Below, in pieces: positions 17,089-26,874 of a stretch of 64,000 nucleotides of DNA (positions are counted from its first letter, which is position 1; each line of letters begins with the position of its first letter). The DNA is taken from contig NZ_AP023368.1 in assembly GCF_014218355.1 (NCBI RefSeq), positions 2,980,001-3,044,000 of the forward strand. The letters run 5' to 3'. The translations under genes and the position numbers were made by a program. Below the pieces are notes generated by a model that did not search any database, had not been told where the DNA came from, and saw nothing but the letters and a program-made list of their open reading frames with translations. This stretch comes from Anaerocolumna chitinilytica (lineage in GTDB: Bacteria; Bacillota; Clostridia; Lachnospirales; Lachnospiraceae).

Positions 17089-17160
17089 TTGTCTTATCCC
17101 TCAATGAAAATAAAAACTTAAGACCAATTCAAACAATTGGTTCAAATAAAGGAGAATATT

Positions 17161-17685
17161 ATGAAAGATACGGTTTTACTTATTGTTGATGTTCAGAATG
17201 CCATCATGGAAGAGCATCCCTATCAAGAAGAAATACTCATCGAAAACCTTCAAAAGCTTATAGCTTATTCAAGAAATAAAGGAATCGAGATTATCTATGT
17301 CCGTCATATTGACGAACAGGGAACAGAACTGGAAGAAGGTTCAGAGGGATTTCAGATATTCCACAAAATCACCCCTCTGGATACCGATAAGATATTTAAT
17401 AAAAGATTTAATAGTGCTTTCCGAAAGACTGGTTTAAAAGAATACCTGGACAGTAAGAATATTCGTAAAATAATCCTTACAGGTATGCAGACCGAATACT
17501 GTATTGATGCTACATTAAAATCTGCTTTTGACCTGGATTATGAAGTGATTATTCCCGAAGACACCACCTCAACTGTTGATAATCCGTATCTTACCGGAAA
17601 GCAGCTCCACGAGTACTTTCAATATGCAATCTGGAATAACCGGTTTGCTAAGGTCATACCACTGGAAGAACTCCTTGCAAAGTAG
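17161..17685 (+). CDS. Isochorismatase-fold cysteine hydrolase
   Basis: The 174-residue enzyme has the catalytic triad pattern Asp in LLIVDVQNA (residue ~9), Lys in KIFNKRFNSAF and Cys in GMQTEYCIDATLKSAF. Such enzymes hydrolyse amides or act as nicotinamidase-like or isochorismatase-like proteins; the substrate is not predictable. ATG 17161 follows aaggaga; upstream in-frame codons lack a site. It converges on the HAD gene with 2 bp between stops. Confidence 0.88.
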   Translation: MKDTVLLIVDVQNAIMEEHPYQEEILIENLQKLIAYSRNKGIEIIYVRHIDEQGTELEEGSEGFQIFHKITPLDTDKIFNKRFNSAFRKTGLKEYLDSKNIRKIILTGMQTEYCIDATLKSAFDLDYEVIIPEDTTSTVDNPYLTGKQLHEYFQYAIWNNRFAKVIPLEELLAK

Positions 17686-17687
17686 TT

Positions 17688-18368
17688 TTAGAGTATGCTG
17701 TATAATTCAGGCAGCTTTGTAATTGTATAGGTTATTGGAATTCCTGATGTATTTTCCGTATTTTTACGGTTTATCCAGCAGGTATCAATTCCTGCAAGGT
17801 AACCGCCTTTTATATCACTGCTCAAGGAATCACCAATAACAAGTGCTTTATCAGCTTTGAATTCTTTGATATGTTTTTTAACGTAATCAAAGAATTCTTT
17901 AGCTGGTTTTTGGTATCCAAGTTCCTGGGATGTAAAAATATTTTCAAAAAAAGGATATAGTTTTGACAGCCGAAGCCTGTTAAGCTGGGTTTCTGTCACT
18001 CCATTGGTAATAATAAAGAGCCGGTGGGATTTTGATAATTGCTGACATAAGTCATAGGCTCCTTCCATAAGCTGATAACCCTGACCTAATAATGTGCGGT
18101 ATTGCATTTCCCACAGTACTCCATCCACTGTCTGACCTAGCTGATGCAGGGTTTTAGAAAATCGGGTATTCAGTACTTCATTTAAATCCAAAGTCCCTTT
18201 TTCGTAACCATTCCATAATTCTTTATTGATTCTATGATATGTGTCAAATATTTCTTTATTAAATGCAAAACCATTATCGGTAAAAAGCTTTTCTAAGGAT
18301 TCTCTTTCATTGGCTTCAAAATCTAGAAGAGTATCGTCTAAGTCAAATAAAAGCATTTCATATTTCAT
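17688..18368 (-). CDS. HAD-superfamily hydrolase, YjjG-type nucleotidase
   Basis: The 226-residue protein has motif I FDLDDTLLDF (residues 8-17), motif II IITNGVTETQ, and motif III/IV QKPAKEFFD with VIGDSLSSDIKGG. The ordering and FDLDDTLLDFEANE fit the YjjG/YfnB pyrimidine 5'-nucleotidase subgroup, which removes non-canonical nucleotides. It begins 6 bp after the nitroreductase stop and is probably co-transcribed with it. Confidence 0.87.
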   Translation of the reverse strand: MKYEMLLFDLDDTLLDFEANERESLEKLFTDNGFAFNKEIFDTYHRINKELWNGYEKGTLDLNEVLNTRFSKTLHQLGQTVDGVLWEMQYRTLLGQGYQLMEGAYDLCQQLSKSHRLFIITNGVTETQLNRLRLSKLYPFFENIFTSQELGYQKPAKEFFDYVKKHIKEFKADKALVIGDSLSSDIKGGYLAGIDTCWINRKNTENTSGIPITYTITKLPELYSIL

Positions 18369-18374
18369 ATCTTA

Positions 18375-18878
18375 TCACCATTTTTCATAATGTATTCTTT
18401 CAGGTTTATAACGGTCTACAAATTCATTTTTTTGCTCTGCAGGGTATCCGACTGCTATTAGTGCAAAGGGCTTTATATTCTCTGGCAGCCCAAAGAGCTT
18501 TACTATATTCTCAGCTGCTGTTTCTGAGGTGGCAATGCCCATCCAGACAGCTCCAAGATTCAGATGTACAGCCTCAAGCAATATATTTTGGGTGGCGGCC
18601 CCCAAATCCTGTTCCCAGGCAGTAGGCACCTTCAGATTTTGGCTGTCTGCAAGCAGTAGGATTGCGGCGCTGGAGCCTTCTGTCGGTTTTGCATAAAGAG
18701 AGACTTCTGAGAGTGCTTTTAGTGTGGTCTTTTCTTTCACCACTATAAACTCCCAAGGCTGCTGATTTGCAGCGGAAGGAGCCTGCATAGCTGCACGCAG
18801 CAGCTTTTCTATTTTATCATCATCCACTTTTTCATCTGTAAATTTGCGAATACTTCTGCGCTTAAATATTTCATCCAT
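18375..18878 (-). CDS. Nitroreductase family protein
   Basis: The 167-residue FMN enzyme has the N-terminal FKRRSIRKFTDEKV flavin-binding segment, AMQAPSAANQQPWEF, and VWMGIATS and FALIAVGYPAE toward the end. It reduces nitro or quinone compounds with NAD(P)H. The ATG at 18878 has ggaggtatttt upstream; the frame extends a further 6 codons without support. It is the first gene of a leftward pair with the HAD phosphatase. Confidence 0.9.
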   Translation of the reverse strand: MDEIFKRRSIRKFTDEKVDDDKIEKLLRAAMQAPSAANQQPWEFIVVKEKTTLKALSEVSLYAKPTEGSSAAILLLADSQNLKVPTAWEQDLGAATQNILLEAVHLNLGAVWMGIATSETAAENIVKLFGLPENIKPFALIAVGYPAEQKNEFVDRYKPERIHYEKW

Positions 18879-19074
18879 AAAAATACCTCCTATCAAATTG
18901 AATTGTATATAACTTTAATTGAAAATCCGCAGTTTGTCAACCGATGCACATTTTTTGATATTTTAAGCCATGCTATATATGAAATATTCCATCGACTTTT
19001 CATAATCGTTTTAGTAAAATAAAACCATTACAGAAAAATAACAATATCAATTAAAGGAATAGGAGACGATCATT

Positions 19075-20037
19075 ATGTCAATACATTTTGGAATCATCGG
19101 TTTAGGTTCTATTGCAAACCGATTTGCATCAGTTTTAAATAAAGCAGAAGATACCGTATTAACCGCAGTAGCTTCAAGAGAAATGAAAAGATCACAAGAA
19201 TTTGCAAAAAAGTATGGAGCTGCTAAAGCCTATGATAATTATAAGATGTTGATTGAAGACGACGAAATCGATATTATCTATGTTGCACTAACCCATAATT
19301 TCCATTATGAGATTGTAAAACAATGTATCTTAAATGGAAAAGCAGTCCTTTGTGAAAAACCCTTTGTAACAACAAAGCAAGATGCTATGGAGCTTATTAA
19401 CCTTGCCAGGGAGAAAAAAGTTCTTTTAATGGAAGCTATGTGGACTAGATGTATCCCCACCTTTCAAAAGGCAAAAGAATGGGTTGTTAACGGGTTAGTT
19501 GGCAAACCTCAACTGGTTCAGGCATCCTTCTGTTTTCATTTTCCCTTTGAAAAGGAACATCGTTTATTCAATCCTGATTTAGCTGGCGGTGCTTTATATG
19601 ATGCAGGTGTATATCCTTTGGAATTTGCAACAGGTATCTTAGGTGAAAATCCGGTAACCGTTCAGGGAATCGCCCATAAATGTGCTACCGGTGTAGATGA
19701 CTTTTCTGTTATGAATTTAGGCTTTGAAAGTGGTGCCTTAGCTTCATTATCTTGTGGCTTAAATGCAAGTGTTTCTCAGGATGCATTTGTTTATGGAACA
19801 GAGGGAAGAGTTGTAATCTATGATTTTCTTGGTTCCCACAAATGTGAAAGATATGATAATAACAATCAGCTTGTAGAAAGTTTTTCACAGGACTTTGAGG
19901 ACGGATTTATTTATGAAATCCAGCATATCTGCGAGCTCTTCCGTGAAAACAAATATGAAAGCCCTCTCATTCCCTTAGAAGATACTTTAGCCTGCGCTGA
20001 AATGTTTGATACTCTTATTAATCAATGGAACTCTTAA
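19075..20037 (+). CDS. Gfo/Idh/MocA family NAD(P)-dependent oxidoreductase
   Basis: The 320-residue enzyme has the N-terminal Rossmann motif GLGSIANRF (residues 9-17) and the diagnostic CEKPFVTT segment near residue 98, with the Lys of the active site. The C-terminal alpha/beta domain includes AGGALYDAGVYPLEFA. Members oxidise or reduce sugars, inositols or trans-dihydrodiols; the closest textbook type here is dihydrodiol-dehydrogenase-like. ATG 19075 follows ataggagacg. It is a single-gene unit diverging from the nitroreductase. Confidence 0.88.
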   Translation: MSIHFGIIGLGSIANRFASVLNKAEDTVLTAVASREMKRSQEFAKKYGAAKAYDNYKMLIEDDEIDIIYVALTHNFHYEIVKQCILNGKAVLCEKPFVTTKQDAMELINLAREKKVLLMEAMWTRCIPTFQKAKEWVVNGLVGKPQLVQASFCFHFPFEKEHRLFNPDLAGGALYDAGVYPLEFATGILGENPVTVQGIAHKCATGVDDFSVMNLGFESGALASLSCGLNASVSQDAFVYGTEGRVVIYDFLGSHKCERYDNNNQLVESFSQDFEDGFIYEIQHICELFRENKYESPLIPLEDTLACAEMFDTLINQWNS

Positions 20038-20050
20038 TTATCAAAACAAT

Positions 20051-20620
20051 TTAAACTTCATGTAAAGGGCAATCACATAAATGGTCATTTACCATACCAA
20101 TAGATTGCATATACGCATAGATTATTGTGGTTCCTACAAACTTAAAGCCTAATTTCTTCATATCCTTACTAATAGTATCCGATAAAGGAGTACTCGCCGG
20201 GACTTCACTTAAGCTTTCCCAATGATTTTTTATTGGTGTATTGTCAACATAACGCCAAAGAAAATCATGAAATGAACCATATTGATTAATGACATCAAAA
20301 TAGGCAGCAGCATTTGATATGACAGCTTTGATCTTTAACCTGTTTCTTATAATACCCGGATCTTGGAGGAGTTCTTCTATTTTCCGGTTATCATAATGAA
20401 TAATAACAGCCGGGTCAAAGTTGTCATATGCTTTATAAAAGTTCTCCCTTTTCCTAAGAATGGTTGTCCAGCTCAAACCAGCCTGCTGACCTTCCAGATT
20501 AAGCATGGCAAAGAGCCTGAGGTCATCAAATTCCGGACGCCCCCACTCCTTATCGTGGTATTCCATTTCTTCCTTGCTGCGATTTGCCCAGCTGCAGCGA
20601 TTTAACTCTAAACTCTCCAT
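20051..20620 (-). CDS. tag: DNA-3-methyladenine glycosylase I
   Basis: The 189-residue protein is close to the 187 of E. coli Tag. It has the N-terminal CSWAN...YHDKEWGRP with the zinc-binding Cys/His, and the C-terminal HLCDCPLH supplies the other zinc ligands. Tag removes 3-methyladenine from alkylated DNA. ATG 20620 has gaaggga 7 bp upstream; the much longer upstream frame is low-complexity and unsupported. It converges on the Gfo/Idh/MocA gene. Confidence 0.93.
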   Translation of the reverse strand: MESLELNRCSWANRSKEEMEYHDKEWGRPEFDDLRLFAMLNLEGQQAGLSWTTILRKRENFYKAYDNFDPAVIIHYDNRKIEELLQDPGIIRNRLKIKAVISNAAAYFDVINQYGSFHDFLWRYVDNTPIKNHWESLSEVPASTPLSDTISKDMKKLGFKFVGTTIIYAYMQSIGMVNDHLCDCPLHEV

Positions 20621-20936
20621 ATTCATTCCCTTCTGCAGCAAAAACTCTGAATTCAACTGCATCTGCTTTGTTAACGTTAAAATCTCTAAAACTGTTAGCA
20701 ACATTTTTCCGAAAATATAAGTATGTGTAAGTATTATATCATAGCAGCCATTTATCTGCCAGATTACCCTGCAATTATAATTTAGATACATTTCACTATT
20801 TGACGAAAACTGGTAAGAAGTCTATAATATAGATTATCAATAGACTGAGGCTTTTAGCTGAAACGTGATAGTATTATATACCTTAAGATATTATTTAGGT
20901 CAAACCACAAATAAGAATGAAAAGGAGATATGGAAT

Positions 20937-21158
20937 ATGGAAAAGGATAGGCAGGAAGAGTTCGAATCTATTTTAAATAAATTTGCCGCTTCAGGATGGG
21001 ACGTTATTGATGCTCCTTCCAAGGCATGGCTGGAAGGAAAAGCAAACAAAGAAGAGCTTATTACAGCTATACGTCAGGCGGATAAGGAATGCGGCAGTTG
21101 TGGCTGCGAATTTGATCCGCTTTATAAAAGAGCTTTAGAATTATGCACTGAACTATAA
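20937..21158 (+). CDS. Small Cys-motif protein, 73 residues
   Basis: A conserved-looking small protein with DVIDAPSKAWLEGKANKEEL in the middle and CGSCGCEFDPLYKRALEL at the end. The CxxCxC cluster could bind zinc or an Fe-S cluster. I recognise similar short clostridial proteins but no function. ATG 20937 has aaaggagat upstream; the longer frame from 20865 has no site. It lies just before the InlB-repeat gene, probably on a separate or shared transcript. Confidence 0.7.
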   Translation: MEKDRQEEFESILNKFAASGWDVIDAPSKAWLEGKANKEELITAIRQADKECGSCGCEFDPLYKRALELCTEL

Positions 21159-21195
21159 TGGACAGCAATCGTCTGGCTTTATAAATGGAGATAAC

Positions 21196-21981
21196 ATGCA
21201 AATGATGAAAAATAAATTAACAAAACGTCTCTTGGTATTATGCCTTTGTTTATCACTTATAATTGGTATTAGTGGTAATACATCGAAAATATTAGCTGCA
21301 ACAAATACAGCTAATACCCAAGAAACCGTTACTTTTGACCCCCAAGGAGGAACCGTTGGCACAACCCAGATTACAGCCACTCTTGGGCAAAAATATGGTA
21401 CTTTACCTGTACCCACAAAAGTGAATTATGTCTTCCGAGGATGGTTTACCTTCCCCTCAGGAGGGACAATGATAAATGCCGATAAACTGGTACGAATAGC
21501 CAAAAACCATACCCTTTATGCCCAATGGAACGGTAAGGATTTTACACTTGCTTTAGATGCAAACGGCGGAACTCTTTTGTCGTCTAGCGTTACAGTAAGA
21601 TATGGAACCAAGTATCTCGGTCTGCTGCCAATACCCACAAGAGCAAATTATGTGTTTAGCGGATGGTATACCGATAAATCAAAAGGTTCTAAAATAATTT
21701 CCAGTACAGTATACAAAGATAACCCGCCTAAGAAACTTTATGCCAGATGGACTGAACGGGTGCTGACAATAAAATTTATTGCTTTTAACGGTGAAACCTA
21801 TGAGAAAGAGGTTACCTGCGGTAAAACATTCGGTACCTTACCTACACCTGTGAAGACAGGATTTACCTTTAAAGGTTGGTACATATGGGATGATGCATCC
21901 AAATCAGATGCTACCCCCATAGTAAGTACAACACCGGTTACGGATGAGTCTCCTCAATTATTATTTGCCCGTTGGTATTAA
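21196..21981 (+). CDS. Secreted InlB B-repeat (Listeria-Bacteroides repeat) protein
   Basis: The 261-residue protein has a signal peptide (residues 1-35, LLVLCLCLSLIIGISG, AxA-like cleavage near ILAAT) followed by three InlB B-repeat modules. Each runs from a strand such as VTFDPQGGTV to a closing GW(F/Y) and YAQW/YARW/FARW motif: about residues 42-112, 115-186 and 187-261. No LPxTG or other wall anchor is visible. It is probably an extracellular adhesive or structural protein. ATG 21196 is the first of three close ATGs; 21202 is an alternative. Confidence 0.85.
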   Translation: MQMMKNKLTKRLLVLCLCLSLIIGISGNTSKILAATNTANTQETVTFDPQGGTVGTTQITATLGQKYGTLPVPTKVNYVFRGWFTFPSGGTMINADKLVRIAKNHTLYAQWNGKDFTLALDANGGTLLSSSVTVRYGTKYLGLLPIPTRANYVFSGWYTDKSKGSKIISSTVYKDNPPKKLYARWTERVLTIKFIAFNGETYEKEVTCGKTFGTLPTPVKTGFTFKGWYIWDDASKSDATPIVSTTPVTDESPQLLFARWY

Positions 21982-21990
21982 CCAATCATA

Positions 21991-22048
21991 AAAGCCCTGT
22001 CTTTCACTCTTTCGCTATCACTGAAAGAGTGGGACAGGGCTTATTTTA
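21991..22048. terminator. Bidirectional terminator between convergent genes
   Basis: AAAGCCCTGTC pairs with GACAGGGCTT, and an internal CACTCTTTC/GAAAGAGTG extends the stem; T-runs flank it. It serves both the InlB-repeat gene and the leftward serine hydrolase. Confidence 0.85.
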
Positions 22049-22067
22049 TTAGATTATTCTGATTAAA

Positions 22068-24176
22068 TTATTTTACAAACTTTACCTGGAAGGTAGAACC
22101 GGCATTTCCAATCAAAACTAAGTATCCCTTTTTCGGAAGAGTTACAATCTTATCTTTCTTTATATATGAATAGGCAAGACAAGTTCCGTCTTCCTTATAT
22201 AACGCATAAGCAGCATCCTTTGGTACTGTAATTGATACTTTTCTGGAAGCGGTCTTAGAATCTATGGAATACCAGGAAGCATAACCCTTTGTATCAATAC
22301 GATATTTTTGATTAACAGCCGGAAGTGCTTTTATATAATCAGAGGATACATAAACAAAGGCATTCACTTTCATATATTCTGTTGAACCATCCTGAAAGAA
22401 TGTATAATCTGCTAAGTCTCTTCCGGAACTATCCGGAATCGTTAAGGTGCTCTTTGCCGTATTTTCATCTACAATGGCAGCATTCATCCAGTATCCTTTT
22501 AGCTCGTCAAACATCTGTAATTTTGTGAATGGTGCAGAAAAGGCATAGGTTTCAGAACTGTATTTCTCCGTTAGCAGGAAATAATTCTTATCTGACCTTT
22601 TCTCCCAGATTTTATTTAATTTTGAAGTGAGCTGATTATCAGAAAGCTTTTCTCCTAAGTAACCGGCAGTCGTTGTTTGCCCAAGGCCCGGCATATTAAC
22701 ATAACCGGAATGATAAAGATAAACATTACCATTTGCATTTTTCTCAAAAGTTACATAATAGCTGCCATCAGTATAGTAGAACCTACCGTTTCCTGTATAA
22801 TAATATATCTGTGTTGATGATGTGACCAGACTTGAAACAGAGAGCACTCCATCATCTTTCATTGTAATTTTCTCAATGTCGCTGACGTTGCTGTATACAC
22901 CTTCATACTGCTTTAAATCTTCTGTAATTGTTGTCTTCTTAGGAGGAATAAAGGTTACGGATGGTTTTATCTCACTAATACGCCCTTTGGCTTTTAATGC
23001 GGCCAGTAATATATTCTGACCCATAATCTGATCGTAGGTGCTGGCTCCGCCGGAAGAAAGAACCGCCACCGCCATATTCTCATCAGGTAAAACAATCAGG
23101 CTGCCATGGTAGAGCAGAGTATCGCCGCCTTTTGTAAGAGCCTTGATTCCATAGCTATCAAAAGGAGATGTATTTACCGTATCCCAGCCAAGTCCATAGG
23201 AAAGGGTACTGCCTTCACTTGGCCAAAATCCTCTGCTATATTCCGGATATTTCGTTGCTCCTGCTGCAGTTAAAGACAGTACTGTCTGATCATTTCCGGA
23301 AGACATAAACAACTTTGCAAAATTGCAGAGGTCAACAGCAGAAGAATAGATACCGCCTGCTCCTATCGCATGAAAGTTCTCAATCGGTAAAGCTGACGGA
23401 TAGACGGAGGAATATGTTCCGGCTAAGGCTTCTTTTGATAAATCGTCTTCCGGGGTTGTCGTTTTATTAAGGTTTAGAGGTGCAGCTATTTTACTTTCTA
23501 TGTACTGGGAAAATGTCATTCCTGTAACTTTCTCTACCAGAATCTCAGCCAGGGTAAAGCCGTCGTTACAATAGACTGAATATGCTCCAGGAGCAGCCTT
23601 TAACCTTTGAGTTTTTAAATTCGTAAGGAAATTATCATGTGCACGGTTATCTGTATCTTGTAATAGCAGAACATTGGCTAAGGTACTTCCCATTAGTCCT
23701 GAGGAATGGTTCAATAGCATACGAACCGTAATATCTTTGTAACGTTCATCCGCCATTGTAAATTCCGGAATATAGGTAACTACAGGTGTATCCAGATTGA
23801 TTTTCCCCTGGTCCACAAGCTGCATAACCGCTGTTGTAGTAAAAAGTTTACTGATAGAGCCAATTCCATATATATCAGCAGAAGTACTTTCTGCCGTATG
23901 ATTACTTTTTATGAATTTGTCAGATTGTATAATATTTCCGTTGTCAATTAATGCATAGGATACACTGTCGGCACCATACAAACCAGTCAGTGCCTTTGCG
24001 CCTTTATCCGCTGCAAGCTTAACGGCACCAGCACTTGATTCTGCATTTACCGCAATCGTCGCTACCGATGTGGTATCACTTGCATAGACCCTTTGAGAAG
24101 GGGGTAAAAATGCAGTAAACGTTAAAGTTAGTATCAGTGTGATAGAAAAATACTTTTGAATTAATTTCTTTACCAT
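22068..24176 (-). CDS. Secreted serine hydrolase, class C beta-lactamase fold
   Basis: The 702-residue protein has an N-terminal signal peptide (residues 1-32, ending VYAS). The beta-lactamase-like domain (~50-410) has SISK (Ser107-Lys110) as the catalytic SxxK and YCN (Tyr202-Asn204) as the second motif. The third motif region is LLYHGS, as in EstB-type esterases rather than KTG. The remaining ~290 residues are beta-rich extension domains of unknown role. Likely a cell-envelope D,D-peptidase, D-aminopeptidase or esterase rather than a true beta-lactamase. It is a single-gene unit with the shared terminator downstream. Confidence 0.87.
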   Translation of the reverse strand: MVKKLIQKYFSITLILTLTFTAFLPPSQRVYASDTTSVATIAVNAESSAGAVKLAADKGAKALTGLYGADSVSYALIDNGNIIQSDKFIKSNHTAESTSADIYGIGSISKLFTTTAVMQLVDQGKINLDTPVVTYIPEFTMADERYKDITVRMLLNHSSGLMGSTLANVLLLQDTDNRAHDNFLTNLKTQRLKAAPGAYSVYCNDGFTLAEILVEKVTGMTFSQYIESKIAAPLNLNKTTTPEDDLSKEALAGTYSSVYPSALPIENFHAIGAGGIYSSAVDLCNFAKLFMSSGNDQTVLSLTAAGATKYPEYSRGFWPSEGSTLSYGLGWDTVNTSPFDSYGIKALTKGGDTLLYHGSLIVLPDENMAVAVLSSGGASTYDQIMGQNILLAALKAKGRISEIKPSVTFIPPKKTTITEDLKQYEGVYSNVSDIEKITMKDDGVLSVSSLVTSSTQIYYYTGNGRFYYTDGSYYVTFEKNANGNVYLYHSGYVNMPGLGQTTTAGYLGEKLSDNQLTSKLNKIWEKRSDKNYFLLTEKYSSETYAFSAPFTKLQMFDELKGYWMNAAIVDENTAKSTLTIPDSSGRDLADYTFFQDGSTEYMKVNAFVYVSSDYIKALPAVNQKYRIDTKGYASWYSIDSKTASRKVSITVPKDAAYALYKEDGTCLAYSYIKKDKIVTLPKKGYLVLIGNAGSTFQVKFVK

Positions 24177-24341
24177 AAGATTTTATAACTCCTGTCCTAT
24201 AATTTTCTTTACGATTCCGTAAATCCTTGGAAAAGTACTTATAGTATACCATATTGTGAAATATTTGCCATAATTATATGGAAATATTTATAAAACAAGT
24301 GTATAATAGGGGAACTGGTATAAAGAAGAGGAGGATTAAAA

Positions 24342-25199
24342 ATGAACCAGATAAAAAGAATAGCAAAAATGCTTTCCATCGTATTAATACTTTCAATGGC
24401 AGTGCAACTGGCCCTTCCGGGTTTCTTCACTTCAACTGCTACAGCAGCAACTATTGCAATCTCACCTAAGAAATTAACCCTTGAGGTTGGTAAAACGAAA
24501 GTCTTAAAAGTAACAGGCACAAAAGTTAAAGCTACCTGGAAATCAAGTGATGCTAAAATTGCAACAGTAAGTAAGACAGGCCTTGTAACAGCTAAAAAAG
24601 CCGGTAAAGCTACTATTACCGCAACTGTTAACAAGAAAGCTTATACCTGCAGTGTTACTGTTAAGGAGAAAAAGGCAAACAATCCGCTTGTTGACGCCGC
24701 ACCTTTTAAAGCACAAGGGGTTACTTCAGGAAATGTTTCTTACATTTTCCCGAGCAGTTGGAACAAATATGAGGGTGCAGCATCCGGTCTCACACAGATC
24801 TTTCTATCTCCCGAAACGATGACTTCATCAACCGATGATCAGACACCATATATTTTGCTCTACTTAGCTGATTTAGCTGCACCTAGTGATGCTGATACCT
24901 TAGCCGCTTATTACAAGGAGTTCACTGCGGATACAATTGTTTCCCAATTTGCTCAGTCCGGAATGGATGTTACCGTTAATAATTTTACACTTACAAACTA
25001 TGCAACTGATTTAGGAATAGGTTATCTGACTTCATTTGACTATACTTATCAGGGTTTAACTGTAAAGCGTAATATTTATGATATCTATACTGATAAAACC
25101 TTAATTAAAGTTATGGTATCAGACCCGGGTAAAACAACAACACCTGATCTTAATCAGGTTACTGACTACCTCTTAAAGACCATCCAGATTTCGAAATAA
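24342..25199 (+). CDS. Secreted Big_2 (bacterial Ig-like) domain protein
   Basis: The 285-residue protein has a signal peptide (1-36, ending ATAA). A Big_2 Ig-like domain covers ~38-112 (SPKKLTLEVGKTKVLKV ... KIATVSKTGLVTAKKAGKAT). A second domain at ~120-285 (SYIFPSSWNKYEG ... YLLKTIQIS) resembles no family I can name but looks like a PsbP/Mog1-type secreted fold. No membrane anchor is present. ATG 24342 follows agaggagg, and a TATAAT lies at 24302-24307. Confidence 0.82.
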   Translation: MNQIKRIAKMLSIVLILSMAVQLALPGFFTSTATAATIAISPKKLTLEVGKTKVLKVTGTKVKATWKSSDAKIATVSKTGLVTAKKAGKATITATVNKKAYTCSVTVKEKKANNPLVDAAPFKAQGVTSGNVSYIFPSSWNKYEGAASGLTQIFLSPETMTSSTDDQTPYILLYLADLAAPSDADTLAAYYKEFTADTIVSQFAQSGMDVTVNNFTLTNYATDLGIGYLTSFDYTYQGLTVKRNIYDIYTDKTLIKVMVSDPGKTTTPDLNQVTDYLLKTIQISK

Positions 25200-25219
25200 A
25201 CCATATAAGTAATTATCTT

Positions 25220-25286
25220 GTACATCCATCTCCATTCATTTATGGCATAAAACCATACTAGGAATAGAGTTTGGATGTACTTTTTT
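25220..25286 (+). terminator. Hairpin terminator with long loop
   Basis: GTACATCCA (25220-25228) and TGGATGTAC (25272-25280) pair and are followed by TTTTTT. Confidence 0.75.
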
Positions 25287-25383
25287 ATTGAAAAGAAGAT
25301 TGATTTTAGAAAGCCTCAGTGTTAAAATCTTATTTATTGGCATAAAAATACAGACCGATTTGGTAAACATTAGAGGATGACAA

Positions 25384-26748
25384 ATGAAAATAGAACATAA
25401 CTCAAAGATGAGTATTACAGAGGGAGTAATATGGAAACAGATTTTGCTATATTTCTTCCCTTTATTATTTGGAACTTTTTTTCAGCAATTATATAACACG
25501 ATCGATGCAGTGGTAGTGGGTAGGTATGTTGGAAAAGCAGCTTTATCCGCAGTAGGCGGTGCTACCGGTACCCTTATCAATGTATTAATTGGCTTTTTTA
25601 TCGGTTTATCCTCCGGTGCTACCGTTATAATATCCCAGTATTATGGCGGCAAGAAAAAAGAAGAAGTAAAAGACTCTGTCCATACAGCAATCGCACTAGC
25701 CATAACCGGTGGGTTAATCATTATGCTGATTGGTTTCTTTGGTTCTCCTTACGCATTAAAACTAATGGGTACACCAAAGGAAATCTATCAGGATGCCCTT
25801 ACCTTTATACGTATTTACTTTCTTGGTACGGTATTCAATGTAGTATACAATATGGGTGCCGGCATATTAAGAGCAATCGGCGATTCTAAACGCCCCCTTT
25901 ATTTTCTTATAATCAGTTGCGGCGTTAACATTATATTAGACTTACTCTTTGTTGTAGTATTCCATTGGGGTGTAGGAGGAACAGCTGCCGCAACAGTACT
26001 TTCACAATTACTTAGTGCCTGCTTGATTTGTATGGTCTTAATGAAATCCGATGACTGCTATAAATTATATTTATCTAAGATAAGATTCCATAAAGAAATT
26101 TTGAATAGAATCATACATATTGGACTTCCCGGGGGAGCACAATCACTTATGTATTCCACTTCGAATCTTTTGATACAATCCAGCATGAACAGCTTTAACA
26201 TCAATGTCCTGGCAGCTTGGACAGCCTATGGTAAGATTGACGGTATTTTCTGGATGATAATGAATTCTTTTGGAGTTTCTGTTACTACCTTTGTCGGACA
26301 GAATTACGGTGCCGGCAAGCAGGATCGTGTTCAGAAAGGTATACGTGTCTGCTTTGGCTTTGCCATGGCTTCCGCATTGTTTTTAAGTGTAACTATAAGT
26401 ATATTTGCAGCAAGCATTATGGGTATCTTCAACAAAGATCCGGCTGTAATCAGAGAAGGACTGAAAATCCTTCATTTCCTTGTACCAACCTATTGCACTT
26501 ATGTACTGATTGAAATTCTTTCAGGAGCCTTAAGGGGAATGGGGCAGGCGGTAGTTCCTTTCTTACTTACCTTTTTTGGTGTATGTGTACTACGAATTAC
26601 CTGGATATTAACTGCCGTTCCGGTATGGCATGAAGTACGAACCGTAATATTTTCCTATCCTATGACTTGGTCAGTAACTTCAATACTATTTCTAATTTAT
26701 TATTTCTATTATAAGAAAAAAACAGGCCTGGTAAACATCAACCTATAA
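25384..26748 (+). CDS. MATE family efflux transporter
   Basis: A 454-residue polytopic protein with twelve hydrophobic segments arranged as two homologous halves. It has the MATE opening LLYFFPLLFGTFFQQLYNTIDAVVVGRYVG (shown in the family's first helix) and TTFVGQNYGAG at the start of the second half. It exports cationic drugs or metabolites using a Na+ or H+ gradient. ATG 25384 follows gaggatgac. No regulator lies on the same transcript; the XRE-DUF5680 gene follows 126 bp later and may be independent. Confidence 0.92.
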   Translation: MKIEHNSKMSITEGVIWKQILLYFFPLLFGTFFQQLYNTIDAVVVGRYVGKAALSAVGGATGTLINVLIGFFIGLSSGATVIISQYYGGKKKEEVKDSVHTAIALAITGGLIIMLIGFFGSPYALKLMGTPKEIYQDALTFIRIYFLGTVFNVVYNMGAGILRAIGDSKRPLYFLIISCGVNIILDLLFVVVFHWGVGGTAAATVLSQLLSACLICMVLMKSDDCYKLYLSKIRFHKEILNRIIHIGLPGGAQSLMYSTSNLLIQSSMNSFNINVLAAWTAYGKIDGIFWMIMNSFGVSVTTFVGQNYGAGKQDRVQKGIRVCFGFAMASALFLSVTISIFAASIMGIFNKDPAVIREGLKILHFLVPTYCTYVLIEILSGALRGMGQAVVPFLLTFFGVCVLRITWILTAVPVWHEVRTVIFSYPMTWSVTSILFLIYYFYYKKKTGLVNINL

Positions 26749-26874
26749 CAAATAAATCTGTAATTGCAACCTCCAGTTGCTAGATTGGTCATGTTCAATG
26801 GATGGTTCTGTTACCTCCAATATGATATCCTTAATTTATAAGAATCGGATATCTAAATCAGAAAAGAGGACCAT

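Noticed and set aside
20621..20791. Longer start for the tag gene
   Set aside because: The extra 57 residues have no homology to Tag and no ribosome-binding site; ATG 20620 gives the family length.
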